Of a stretch of DNA of 64,000 nucleotides, positions 1 to 7,959 are shown one piece after another. Made by a program: the position numbers and the translations under genes. Numbering within the stretch: position 1 is the stretch's first letter; each line of letters begins with the position of its first letter. Source of the stretch: Glycocaulis alkaliphilus (GTDB lineage: Bacteria; Pseudomonadota; Alphaproteobacteria; Caulobacterales; Maricaulaceae); assembly GCF_004000605.1 (NCBI RefSeq), contig NZ_CP018911.1:1302001-1366000 (forward strand), read 5' to 3'. The notes under the pieces were generated by a model. The model did not search any database, was not told the origin of the DNA, and worked only from the letters and a program-made list of their open reading frames with translations.

Positions 1-702
1 GTGCTGGGCGCGGTGGCGCTGGCCTTCGTGCTCTGCTTTGCCTTTGCCGAGTGGATCTACAACATCCTGCTGGTGCCGTTTGAAGAGGCGGCGCGTCAGG
101 TGCGCGGCGAAGATTTGCAGCTCCAGCTCATCTTTACCGGCCCGCTGGAGTTTTTCTTCGTCAAGCTGAAGCTCGCTCTGTTTGGCGCCATCATCGTGGC
201 CTTTCCGATGATTGCCTATCAGGTCTGGGCCTTTGTCCGCCCCGGCCTCTACAAGAATGAGCGCCTTGCCTTTGCGCCCTTCCTGATTGCCTCGCCGGTC
301 CTGTTCGCGGCCGGCATCGCCTTTGTCTATTATTTCATCCTGCCCTTCGTGATGGGCTTTGCGCTGGGTCAGGAGCAGACCGGGGAAGAGGGCCGCACAG
401 CCATCCAGCTCCTGCCGCGCGTGTCAGAATATCTAAATCTCGTCACCACGCTCATTCTGGCGTTCGGGATATCCTTCCAGCTGCCGGTCCTGCTCTCCCT
501 GCTGGGCAAGGTGGGGATCGTCAATTCGGGGCAGCTGGTGCGCTTCTGGAAGTTTGCGGTGGTCGGCATTGCCGTCTTTGCCGGCTTTGTCACCCCGCCC
601 GACCCGATCAGCCAGATTTTCCTCGCCGCGGCCATGTTCGGCCTTTACGGGCTTTCCATCCTGGCGGTGAAGATGGTCGAGCCGAAGGAATTGGAGGGGT
701 AG
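1..702 (+). CDS. tatC: Sec-independent protein translocase TatC (5'-truncated by window edge)
   Basis: Polytopic inner-membrane core of the twin-arginine translocase, which binds Tat signal peptides and moves folded proteins to the periplasm with TatA/TatB. The visible 233 residues hold five or six hydrophobic segments, the family motif GPLEFFFVKLK (residues 47-57 of the visible part) and the cytoplasmic loop FVRPGLYKNE (78-87), then TPPDPISQ near the last helices. TatC proteins are usually 250-290 residues and begin with a conserved HLxELR-type stretch that is absent here, so the gene starts before the window; the GTG at base 1 is just an in-frame valine. tatA/tatB would be expected immediately upstream. 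It converges on purD. Confidence 0.95.
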   Translation: MLGAVALAFVLCFAFAEWIYNILLVPFEEAARQVRGEDLQLQLIFTGPLEFFFVKLKLALFGAIIVAFPMIAYQVWAFVRPGLYKNERLAFAPFLIASPVLFAAGIAFVYYFILPFVMGFALGQEQTGEEGRTAIQLLPRVSEYLNLVTTLILAFGISFQLPVLLSLLGKVGIVNSGQLVRFWKFAVVGIAVFAGFVTPPDPISQIFLAAAMFGLYGLSILAVKMVEPKELEG

Positions 703-858
703 GGTTTTCCCTGATCCTTCGAGCGCCACTGCGTCCGAAAGGATGAGGGAAAACAGGCTCATTCGCCCCTCATCCTGAGGGTGAGCGAAGCGAACGTCTC
801 GAAGGACGAGGGGCGAGCACGAGGTCCCGGCTCCGCTTCGCGGGCCGGGAGTTCAGGC
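703..858. repeat. intergenic palindromic repeats between convergent tatC and purD
   Basis: This spacer carries two units of a family seen again at 4940-5055 and 38816-38935. The core is CCCTCATCCTGAGG followed by a GTGAGCGAAGCGAACG hairpin-like stretch and CTCGAAGGACGAGGG, so that the ends (CCCTCATCCT / AGGACGAGGG) can pair. Next to purD there is also a piece (CGAGGTCCCGG...CCGGGAGTTCA) resembling the copies at 45160-45210 and 50595-50640. In this convergent position the hairpins may act as a bidirectional transcription end, which is inference. Confidence 0.7.
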
Positions 859-2145
859 TTATGTGAGTGCTCTCCAACCAATATCGCGGCGGTAGACGCC
901 TTCGGGCCAGTCGATCTCACCAATGGCCGCATACGCCCGGTCCACAGCTTCGCGCAAATTCTCGCCGGTCGCGGTGACGTTCAGCACGCGGCCACCGTTT
1001 GCGATGAAATTGCCGTCTGCATCGAGCGCGGTGCCTGCGTGGAAGATCATCACGCCGTCGCCATGGCCCGCATGGTGCAAATTCCTGATTGTGCTGCCCT
1101 TTTCCGGCGTGCCGGGATAGCCGGGCGCGGCCATCACCACCGTAACGGCCGGTTTCGGATTGGCGTCCATGGGAAGAAGCTGCGCGAACTCGCTGGCGCG
1201 CATGCCCCCCGTTGAGGCCGCGAGCAGAAGCGGCACGATATCGGCCTCGATCTGCATCATCAGCACCTGACATTCCGGATCGCCAAAGCGGCAGTTGAAC
1301 TCGACAACCTTGGGGCCGTCCGGCGTCACCATCACGCCGATATACAAGACGCCGCGATAGGGCATGCCGTCACCGGCCATGCCGCGCAGCATCGGCACGG
1401 TGACCTCTTCCTCCACCCGCTTCATCAGTTCGGGCGTCATCACCGGCGCGGGCGCATAGGCGCCCATGCCGCCGGTGTTGGGGCCGGTATCGCCATCGCC
1501 GATGCGCTTGTGGTCCTGAGCGGCGGGGAGGGTCAGGTAATTGATCCCGTCGGTGATGACGAAGATGGAGGCTTCCTCGCCTTCCATGAATTCCTCGATG
1601 ACCAGCTCTGCCGACGCCCCGCCAAACTTGCCAGACAGCATGTCGGCGAGCTCGGCCTCGGCCTCCTCGCGCGTTTCGGCAATGACCACGCCCTTGCCTG
1701 CGGCCAGCCCATCGGCTTTCAGCACGAAGGGTGCGGTCAGCGTGTCGAGGAAGGCTTTGGCAGCGGCCACATCGGTGAAGCGGCCATAGCGCGCGGTCGG
1801 CACGCCATAGGCGGCCATGCGGTCCTTGGCAAAGCCCTTGGAGGCTTCCAGCTGGGCGGCAGCCTGCGACGGCCCGAACACGTCAAATCCGCGTGCGCGC
1901 AGCATGTCGGCAAGGCCCTTGGCGAGCGGAGCCTCAGGCCCGATCACGATCAGATCGGGTTCCAGCTGCAAGGCAAGCTGCTGGATGCCCTCCACATCAT
2001 CGGCAGCGACATCAAAGCACGGGCCGATCAGGTCAATCGCCGGGCTGCCCGGCGCGCACCAGACCGTGTCCACGAGCGGGCTCTGCGCGATCTTCCAGGC
2101 CAGCGCATGCTCGCGCCCGCCAGAGCCGATGATGAGGATGTTCAT
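859..2145 (-). CDS. purD: phosphoribosylamine--glycine ligase (GAR synthetase)
   Basis: Cytosolic ATP-grasp enzyme of de novo purine synthesis that joins glycine to 5-phosphoribosylamine (step 2). The 428 residues match the usual family size. The start is a typical nucleotide-binding beta strand, MNILIIGSGGREHALAW; then come an ATP-grasp region with VLKADGLAAGKGVV near residue 145, the GGMGAYAPAP segment, and the metal-binding FNCRFGDPECQ stretch near residue 290. The ATG at 2145 starts exactly at the conserved N terminus. It is divergent from xseA with about 115 bp between the starts, so both promoters must lie there. No other purine gene is present in the window. Confidence 0.97.
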   Translation of the reverse strand: MNILIIGSGGREHALAWKIAQSPLVDTVWCAPGSPAIDLIGPCFDVAADDVEGIQQLALQLEPDLIVIGPEAPLAKGLADMLRARGFDVFGPSQAAAQLEASKGFAKDRMAAYGVPTARYGRFTDVAAAKAFLDTLTAPFVLKADGLAAGKGVVIAETREEAEAELADMLSGKFGGASAELVIEEFMEGEEASIFVITDGINYLTLPAAQDHKRIGDGDTGPNTGGMGAYAPAPVMTPELMKRVEEEVTVPMLRGMAGDGMPYRGVLYIGVMVTPDGPKVVEFNCRFGDPECQVLMMQIEADIVPLLLAASTGGMRASEFAQLLPMDANPKPAVTVVMAAPGYPGTPEKGSTIRNLHHAGHGDGVMIFHAGTALDADGNFIANGGRVLNVTATGENLREAVDRAYAAIGEIDWPEGVYRRDIGWRALT

Positions 2146-2260
2146 GGCCGCCCCTGCTCTTGTTTATGCGATGGCCGTCTCTTAGCGGGGCTGCACGCCT
2201 CTTGTCGACCGCCGGGCGGCATTACGGCTAGTCTGGCACCGAAACGACTCAAGAGCCGAA

Positions 2261-3688
2261 ATGACCGATCTTACCAACGCACCGGAATATACCGTCTCCG
2301 ATCTCGCCCGCGCGCTCAAACGCACGGTGGAGACCGAGTATGGCCATGTGCGGGTGCGCGGCGAGCTGGGCCGGGTGACTATCCCGAAATCCGGCCATAT
2401 GTATCTCGACCTGAAGGACGCCGAGGCCGTCATTGACGGCGTGATGTGGAAAGGCTCGGTCTCGGCGCTGTCCTTTCGCCCGGAGGAGGGGCTGGAAGTG
2501 ATAGTCGAGGGGCGGCTTTCCACCTTCCCCGGCCGGTCCAAATACCAGATCATCATCGAGCGCATGGAGCCTGCGGGCGCTGGCGCGCTGATGGCTCTGC
2601 TGGAAGAGCGCAAGCGCAAGCTGGCCGCCGAGGGTCTGTTTGCGCCAGAGCGAAAAGCCGCCATCCCCTATCTGCCGCGCGTGGTGGGGGTGGTGACATC
2701 GCCCACGGGCGCGGTGATCCGCGACATTCTGCACCGGCTGGACGACCGGTTTCCGGTGCATGTCCTCATCTGGCCGGTGCTGGTGCAGGGCGAGGGGGCA
2801 GCGGCCCAGATCGCCGCCGGTATCGAGGGGTTCAACGCGATTGCGCCCGGCGGGCCGGTGCCGCGCCCGGATGTGCTGATCGTCGCGCGCGGTGGCGGCT
2901 CGGTGGAGGATTTGTGGGCCTTCAACGAGGAAATCGTAGTCCGCGCGGCGGCCGCCTCGCAGATACCGCTCATCTCCGCTGTCGGCCACGAAACCGATAC
3001 CACGCTGATTGATTTTGCCTCTGACCGCCGTGCGCCGACGCCTACGGGCGCCGCTGAAATGGCCGTGCCGGTGCGCCGCGAGCTGATGGAGCGCATTGAG
3101 GGCGCGCGCGGGCGGCTATCGGCCGCGCTGCTGCGCACGGTGGAGCGTAAAGGATCCGATCTGCGTTCGGCCTCGCGCGGTCTGCCCCGGCCCGAGAGCC
3201 TGCTGGGTGATGCGCGCCAGCGGCTGGATTATGCCCATGAAGCGCTGGTGCGTGGGCTGACGCTCGGCATTGAGCGCAGGCGCGGCACGCTGGAGCGCCT
3301 GGCCGTGCAGCTGCGTCCGCTAGCGCTCAAGCGCGAGATCGCTGAACGCCGCCAGAGGCTGGTTCAGGCGGGCGAGCGCATGCGCGCGGCCAAGCTGAGG
3401 CGGCTTGGCGATGATGGCCGCAGGCTGGCGGCGCTCACCTCCACGCTGGAGGCGCTCTCCTATCACAACGTCCTGAAACGCGGGTACGCGATCATCGAGG
3501 ATGGTAAGGGCGCGCTGGTGCGCTCTGCCGGTGATCTGGCACCGGGCGATGCTGTCACCTTGCGCCTGCATGATGGCGAGCGCGCAGCGGCGATTGCAGG
3601 CGGCGTGGCCCCGCCGCGCAAGGACAAGCCGGCCAGCAAGCCCAAATCCACTAAAACAGCCTCCACGCAGCAAGGCTCGCTTTTTTAA
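2261..3688 (+). CDS. xseA: exodeoxyribonuclease VII large subunit
   Basis: Catalytic subunit of exonuclease VII, which degrades single-stranded DNA from either end in complex with several small XseB subunits. The 475-residue protein has the expected order: an N-terminal OB-fold DNA-binding domain (about 8-105, including GHVRVRGELG and GHMYLDLKD), a catalytic domain with VTSPTGAVIRDI and ARGGGSVEDLWAFNEE, then a long Arg-rich coiled coil (about 270-400) where XseB binds. The last 30 residues are Lys/Pro/Ser-rich and probably disordered. xseB is not in this window, so the two subunit genes are unlinked here or lie outside it. Confidence 0.96.
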   Translation: MTDLTNAPEYTVSDLARALKRTVETEYGHVRVRGELGRVTIPKSGHMYLDLKDAEAVIDGVMWKGSVSALSFRPEEGLEVIVEGRLSTFPGRSKYQIIIERMEPAGAGALMALLEERKRKLAAEGLFAPERKAAIPYLPRVVGVVTSPTGAVIRDILHRLDDRFPVHVLIWPVLVQGEGAAAQIAAGIEGFNAIAPGGPVPRPDVLIVARGGGSVEDLWAFNEEIVVRAAAASQIPLISAVGHETDTTLIDFASDRRAPTPTGAAEMAVPVRRELMERIEGARGRLSAALLRTVERKGSDLRSASRGLPRPESLLGDARQRLDYAHEALVRGLTLGIERRRGTLERLAVQLRPLALKREIAERRQRLVQAGERMRAAKLRRLGDDGRRLAALTSTLEALSYHNVLKRGYAIIEDGKGALVRSAGDLAPGDAVTLRLHDGERAAAIAGGVAPPRKDKPASKPKSTKTASTQQGSLF

Positions 3689-3772
3689 CCCTCACCGCTG
3701 CACGCGCGGCCTCCGGCGTGCTACATCTCTTGATGATGGTCCGCCCCCGGACCCGGTCAGGGAGATGTCTTC

Positions 3773-4738
3773 ATGCGTGTACTTCTCACCAGCGTAGCCA
3801 GTCTTGCCCTTCTGGCCGCCTGCAATGGCGAAGCGCCGGAGAGCGTTGATGAGGCTGTTGAACAGACAGGCGACGCGACGAGTGATGCCGCCGAAGAATC
3901 CGGCGAGCTGTTTGGCGGTGCGGACGGGACCGAATCCGGCTTTGTGGGTGCTATCGAAGAGGCCGTTCAGGCTTCGATGGACCGCCCATCGCTGGAGCAG
4001 GTGCTGGCGCATCCGCGCCGCGAGGCAGACCGGGCCCGCGACCCGTACCGGCATCCGCGCGAGACGCTGGAATTCTTCGAGGTGGAGGCTGATTACACCG
4101 TGGTCGAGGCGCTGCCCGGCGGCGGCTGGTATGGCCGCATCCTCGCCCCCTGGCTGGCGGCGGAAGGCGAATATTACGGCCTCAACTATCCGATGAGCGT
4201 GTTTGAACAGCTCTTCCCCAATATCACCGACGAGCAGCGTGTCCGGCTGGAAGGCTGGGAGGCAGGCTTCCCTGCTGCCGCCGCCGAATGGGGCGGTCCG
4301 GCGCAAGGCGGCTACACCTTCGGCTCGATCCCGCAACGCGCGGCCGGTTCAGCCGATGTGGTGCTCTACATCCGTGCCCTGCACAACATGGCCCGTTTTG
4401 GCTTGCTGGAAACGGCGGTCAATGACGCCTGGACGCTTTTGAAGACGGGCGGCGTTGTCGGCGTGGTCCAGCACCGCGCACCTGCCGGTGAAACCGATGA
4501 ACGCGCCGATGGCTCGCGCGGGTATTTGCGCGAAGCCGATGTCATCGCCGCCTTCGAGGCACGCGGTTTCGTGCTGGAAAGCGCCTCTGGCATCAACGCC
4601 AACCCGAACGATCCTGCCGATCACGAGATGGGCGTGTGGGCGCTGCCGCCATCGCTGGGTGGCCCTGAGGAGACCCGCGAAGCCATGCGCGCCATCGGCG
4701 AAAGCGACCGCATGACCCTGCGGTTCAGAAAGCCGTAG
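3773..4738 (+). CDS. secreted lipoprotein with class I methyltransferase-like domain
   Basis: A 321-residue protein with an unmistakable lipoprotein signal (hydrophobic stretch ending LLAAC, Cys about residue 17), an acidic linker (about 20-55), then a domain resembling predicted methyltransferases of the COG4798 type: HPRREADRARDPYRHPRETLEFF, a beta strand with a Gly-rich turn (VVEALPGGGWYGRIL), and a C-terminal VGVVQHR segment. The similarity assignment is from memory of the family; the substrate is unknown. A SAM-dependent enzyme outside the cytoplasm lacks an obvious SAM supply, so the domain may have another role. Its start is well defined by the signal peptide and the preceding GGGAGATG-like ribosome site. 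Confidence 0.75.
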   Translation: MRVLLTSVASLALLAACNGEAPESVDEAVEQTGDATSDAAEESGELFGGADGTESGFVGAIEEAVQASMDRPSLEQVLAHPRREADRARDPYRHPRETLEFFEVEADYTVVEALPGGGWYGRILAPWLAAEGEYYGLNYPMSVFEQLFPNITDEQRVRLEGWEAGFPAAAAEWGGPAQGGYTFGSIPQRAAGSADVVLYIRALHNMARFGLLETAVNDAWTLLKTGGVVGVVQHRAPAGETDERADGSRGYLREADVIAAFEARGFVLESASGINANPNDPADHEMGVWALPPSLGGPEETREAMRAIGESDRMTLRFRKP

Positions 4739-5061
4739 GGGGTAGCGGTTTCTCCCCCCGCTTGCGGGGGGAGGGCATTACATCTTCTGTCATCCTCCGG
4801 CCGCGTAGCGGTCCGGGGGACCCATGCCTCTTTAGTTCCGCAACGCATCCGCGTTGCGATGTTCCGCGAATACCCGCCTGCGCGGGCACAGGCAGTCGCG
4901 GGCGCGCGTTCGCGCTTTTCAGGCCGCAAAGCGGCCTGGAAGCCCTCGTCCTTCGAGACGGCTTCTGACGAAGCCCCTCAGGATGAGGGCTTTGGGTCTG
5001 CTTTTCCCCTCATGCCTCGGCCACGTGGTGCTCGAAGCACGAGGGAAAAGCAGAGGGACGC
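4739..5061. repeat. composite palindromic intergenic repeats
   Basis: No gene is seen in this 323-bp spacer between convergent genes. From left to right it contains a CCCCCGCTTGCGGGGGG hairpin (4757-4773), a family-A modular unit (about 4790-4938), and a family-D unit (4945-5055, CCCTCATGCC...CACGAGGG). The family-A unit is a chain of short hairpins: GCAACGC-atcc-GCGTTGC, then CCGCGA...TCGCGG whose loop holds an extra hairpin (CCCGC-ctgc-GCGGG), then a GGCCGC-aaa-GCGGCC hairpin. Confidence 0.75.
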
Positions 5062-5910
5062 TTATGGCCCCGCCACCGTCGTGCGGTGCATCAGGCGGGC
5101 ATGGCCGTCATAGCCGCCCGTCGCCATGTGCTGGGTGCAGCGATTGTCCCACATCAGCAGCATGTCGCTCTGCCATTTGTGGCGATAGACGAAGCGCTCG
5201 TCATGGGTGACGCCATAAAGCTCGACCAGCAGGAAGAAGGCTTCCTCGTCGGTCAGGCCCTTGACCGTTTTCACATAGCCCGGATTGATGAAAAGCGTCT
5301 TGCGGCCCGTTTCCGGATGGATGCGCACTATGGGGTGGGACTTCGTGTTGCGCGCCTCCGGTGCGGCACGGATCGTCATGGAGCGGTCCTTGGCGTCATT
5401 CTCGCCATAGACCCCGTCTGGCGCATAGGCCAGGGCGGCAGAGTGGATGGCTTCCAGCCCTTCCAGCCTCGCCTTCATCTCCTCTGACAGCGCCTCATAG
5501 GCCGCATAGCCATTGCAGAAGAGGGTATCCCCGCCCACGGGCGGCGTGATCTTGGAATGCAGGATCGTGCCGGCGGGCGGGGTGTCCTGAAAGCTCCAGT
5601 CAGAGTGCCAGGCAGCAGCAAAGACGGACGCCTTCTCGTCCGCCGCGCGCTTCACCTCGATAATGTGGGGGTGGCCCTCGATGGGCGCGATGAAAGGATC
5701 ATCGCCAAAGGGGCCAAAATACTGCGTGAAGCGCTCCAGATCCTCATGGCTCATGGGTTGGCCGGGAAAGGCCAGCACCAGATGCTCCAGCCACGCTGCG
5801 CGGATGGCGGCTACCTCGTCCGCGTTTAGCGGCTTTGACAGATCAACGCCCGTTACCGATGCGCCAAGGCTTGCGCCGCTGGGCGTTACCTTGATGTGTG
5901 AAGCGGCCAT
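5062..5910 (-). CDS. TauD/TfdA-family 2-oxoglutarate-dependent dioxygenase (taurine dioxygenase-like)
   Basis: A cytosolic Fe(II)/2-oxoglutarate oxygenase of 282 residues. The iron-binding triad is visible as WHSD (His and Asp, about residue 100) and TQHMA near the C terminus, followed by RLMHRTT, which supplies the 2-oxoglutarate-binding Arg. The layout and spacing closely follow E. coli TauD (TPPAGTIL, GGDTLFCNGYAAYEAL, WDNRCTQH). The ATG at 5910 was chosen over an upstream in-frame start because it has a strong GGGAGGAGA ribosome site 6-8 bases ahead. It lies 70 bp downstream of a BCCT transporter gene on the same strand, which suggests the transporter brings in the substrate. Taurine is the best guess; other sulfonates or small quaternary amines are possible. 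Confidence 0.85.
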   Translation of the reverse strand: MAASHIKVTPSGASLGASVTGVDLSKPLNADEVAAIRAAWLEHLVLAFPGQPMSHEDLERFTQYFGPFGDDPFIAPIEGHPHIIEVKRAADEKASVFAAAWHSDWSFQDTPPAGTILHSKITPPVGGDTLFCNGYAAYEALSEEMKARLEGLEAIHSAALAYAPDGVYGENDAKDRSMTIRAAPEARNTKSHPIVRIHPETGRKTLFINPGYVKTVKGLTDEEAFFLLVELYGVTHDERFVYRHKWQSDMLLMWDNRCTQHMATGGYDGHARLMHRTTVAGP

Positions 5911-5980
5911 GGCCGGTCTCCTCCCGTTTTTTTGCAGCAAGGCTGCAGGCGGCAGGAGCTCCGGTCAAGCAGGCCTTTGC

Positions 5981-7936
5981 CTAACCCACATGCTGCATAT
6001 GGTGGAGCCATTGCAGATGGTGCTCGTAATGGCGCAGCACATCGCGGATGAGCTGGTTCTTTGAATAGCCAAACACGTCGTAATGCTGGCCGCCTGCGCG
6101 CAGGAAGACCTCGGCCCGCGCGTAGGAATTATCATCCGTGTCGGTGCGGTTGATCTCGGCATCCGAGCTCGCCTCATAGGCCTTCAGCGCCACGCCGTAG
6201 ATGAAGTCCGGGTCATCACCATGTCCGATCCGCAAAGACAGCCGGTCATCCTCCCGCTCGATTGTCGCGCTGTGCCCCAGCCTCTCCATTTCGGGCGCCA
6301 GCTCGCCAAAGGCCGGTTCAGCGGTGGCATTGATCCAGCTTTCCACCTCCGCCGGGGCAGGGCGGGAGAACATCAGGCGCAGGCGCACTTTCCATGGCAC
6401 CGCAACGCCCTCCACGGGCATTTGTGCGGCGCTCCGCTGACCGGCTTTGCGCGCGGTCTCCATGGACCAGGCACGCACCAGGCCGATAAAGGCCAGGCCA
6501 ATGACCAGCGTGAACGGGAGGGCGGCGGCTATGGTTGCCGATCGCAGGGCGGCGAGCCCCCCTCCGATCAGCAGGACGGCTGCCACAACGCCCTCCAGCA
6601 GCGCCCAGAACAGGCGCTGCCAGACTGGCGGCGTCAGCGTGCCGCCGGAGGCCAGGGTCGATTTCACCAGAGACCCGGAATCCGACGAGGTGACGAAAAA
6701 AGTGGTGATGAGGACGATGGCTATCACCGAGGTGATCGAGGCCAGCGGCAGCGTGTCCAGCAACGCAAACAGAGCCAGCTCGGACTGTTCGGTGCGAACC
6801 GCCTCGATGATCGGACTGGCGGTATTGGCCATGACCTCCAGAAGGGCTGAATTGCCGTAAATCGTCATCCACAGGAAGGTGAACAGGGTCGGGCCGAACA
6901 GCGCGCCGATAATGAACTCGCGAATGGTGCGCCCGCGCGAAATGCGCGCAATGAACATCCCCACGAAGGGCGACCAGGATATCCACCAGCCCCAGTAGAA
7001 CAGTGTCCACGTGCTGACCCATTCACCGTCGCCATAGGCATCGACGTTAAACGTCAGTGTCGCCAGCTGGTCTACATAATGGCCGATATTCTGGACGTAG
7101 GCGCCAATCAGGAAGAGCGTCGGCCCCATGACCAGAACGAAGACCAGAAGCCCGATGGCCAGATAGAGATTGATCTGCGAAAGCCGCCTGATCCCCTTGT
7201 CCAGCCCGGCGAGAACCGACGCTGTTGCGATCAACGTGATGATCGCGATGAGTACGACCTGCACTTCCTCGCTGATGGTCAGGCCGAAGACCACGTTCAG
7301 GCCGGCATTGATCTGGGTGACGCCATAGCCGAGCGATGTGGCCACGCCAAACAGCGTGCCCAGAATGGCGATCACGTCCACGATATGCCCGATAGGGCCG
7401 TAAATACGGTCACCAATCAGCGGATAGAGCGCGGAGCGTATGGTCAGCGGCAGGCCGTGGCGGAAGGCAAAATAGGCAAGGCTTAGCCCCACGATCACAT
7501 AGACCGCCCAGGCGTGTATTCCCCAGTGGAAGAAGGTTAGCACCATGGATTGCTGGGCCGCGGCCTGGGTCTCAGGGCTGGCGTCTGGCGGGCTTAGATA
7601 ATGGGTGATGGGTTCGGCGACGGCGAAGAACATGAGGCCGATGCCCATGCCGGCGGAGAACAGCATCGCAAACCAGGCCATGAAGCCGAACTCTGGCACG
7701 CTGTCGTCAGGACCCAGCTTGATGCGTCCCCAGTCAGACAGCGCGACGATAAGCGCAGCGATCAGGAATATCCCGATACCCACCGAATAGACCCAGCCAG
7801 CCGTGTCGGTGATGAAATCGCGTGCGGTGTTTAAAATCGTTTCGGCCTGATCGCCGGCGATCAGCACAGCGGCCACCCCGCCAATGGCCAGAATGGCGGC
7901 GGGGATGAAGACGGCCGGTTCGATCTGCTTGGTCAT
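5981..7936 (-). CDS. BCCT-family (betaine/choline/carnitine-type) transporter
   Basis: A 651-residue inner-membrane secondary transporter with about 12 hydrophobic segments. Family signatures seen are SAGMGIGLMFFAVAEP (glycine-rich TM region) and GWWISWSPFVGMFIARIS (the Trp-rich substrate-site helix of BCCT carriers), followed by RGRTIREF. The roughly 130-residue soluble C terminus (RLMFSRPAPAEVESW onward) resembles the long tail of BetT-type choline carriers, where it senses osmotic state; that role is inferred here. The gene is immediately upstream of the TauD-like dioxygenase, so the substrate may be a compound that the dioxygenase attacks rather than only an osmolyte. Substrate specificity cannot be read from sequence. 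Confidence 0.92.
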   Translation of the reverse strand: MTKQIEPAVFIPAAILAIGGVAAVLIAGDQAETILNTARDFITDTAGWVYSVGIGIFLIAALIVALSDWGRIKLGPDDSVPEFGFMAWFAMLFSAGMGIGLMFFAVAEPITHYLSPPDASPETQAAAQQSMVLTFFHWGIHAWAVYVIVGLSLAYFAFRHGLPLTIRSALYPLIGDRIYGPIGHIVDVIAILGTLFGVATSLGYGVTQINAGLNVVFGLTISEEVQVVLIAIITLIATASVLAGLDKGIRRLSQINLYLAIGLLVFVLVMGPTLFLIGAYVQNIGHYVDQLATLTFNVDAYGDGEWVSTWTLFYWGWWISWSPFVGMFIARISRGRTIREFIIGALFGPTLFTFLWMTIYGNSALLEVMANTASPIIEAVRTEQSELALFALLDTLPLASITSVIAIVLITTFFVTSSDSGSLVKSTLASGGTLTPPVWQRLFWALLEGVVAAVLLIGGGLAALRSATIAAALPFTLVIGLAFIGLVRAWSMETARKAGQRSAAQMPVEGVAVPWKVRLRLMFSRPAPAEVESWINATAEPAFGELAPEMERLGHSATIEREDDRLSLRIGHGDDPDFIYGVALKAYEASSDAEINRTDTDDNSYARAEVFLRAGGQHYDVFGYSKNQLIRDVLRHYEHHLQWLHHMQHVG

Positions 7937-7959
7937 GGCGGGGCCTTTTCTTACAGCGG

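Noticed and set aside
1510-2436. Long plus-strand reading frame opposite purD
   Set aside because: It is antisense to a confidently assigned gene; such frames are common at this G/C content because codon third positions are G/C.
5911-5940. Upstream start extending the TauD-like protein by 10 residues
   Set aside because: A strong ribosome site and family alignment favour the ATG at 5910.
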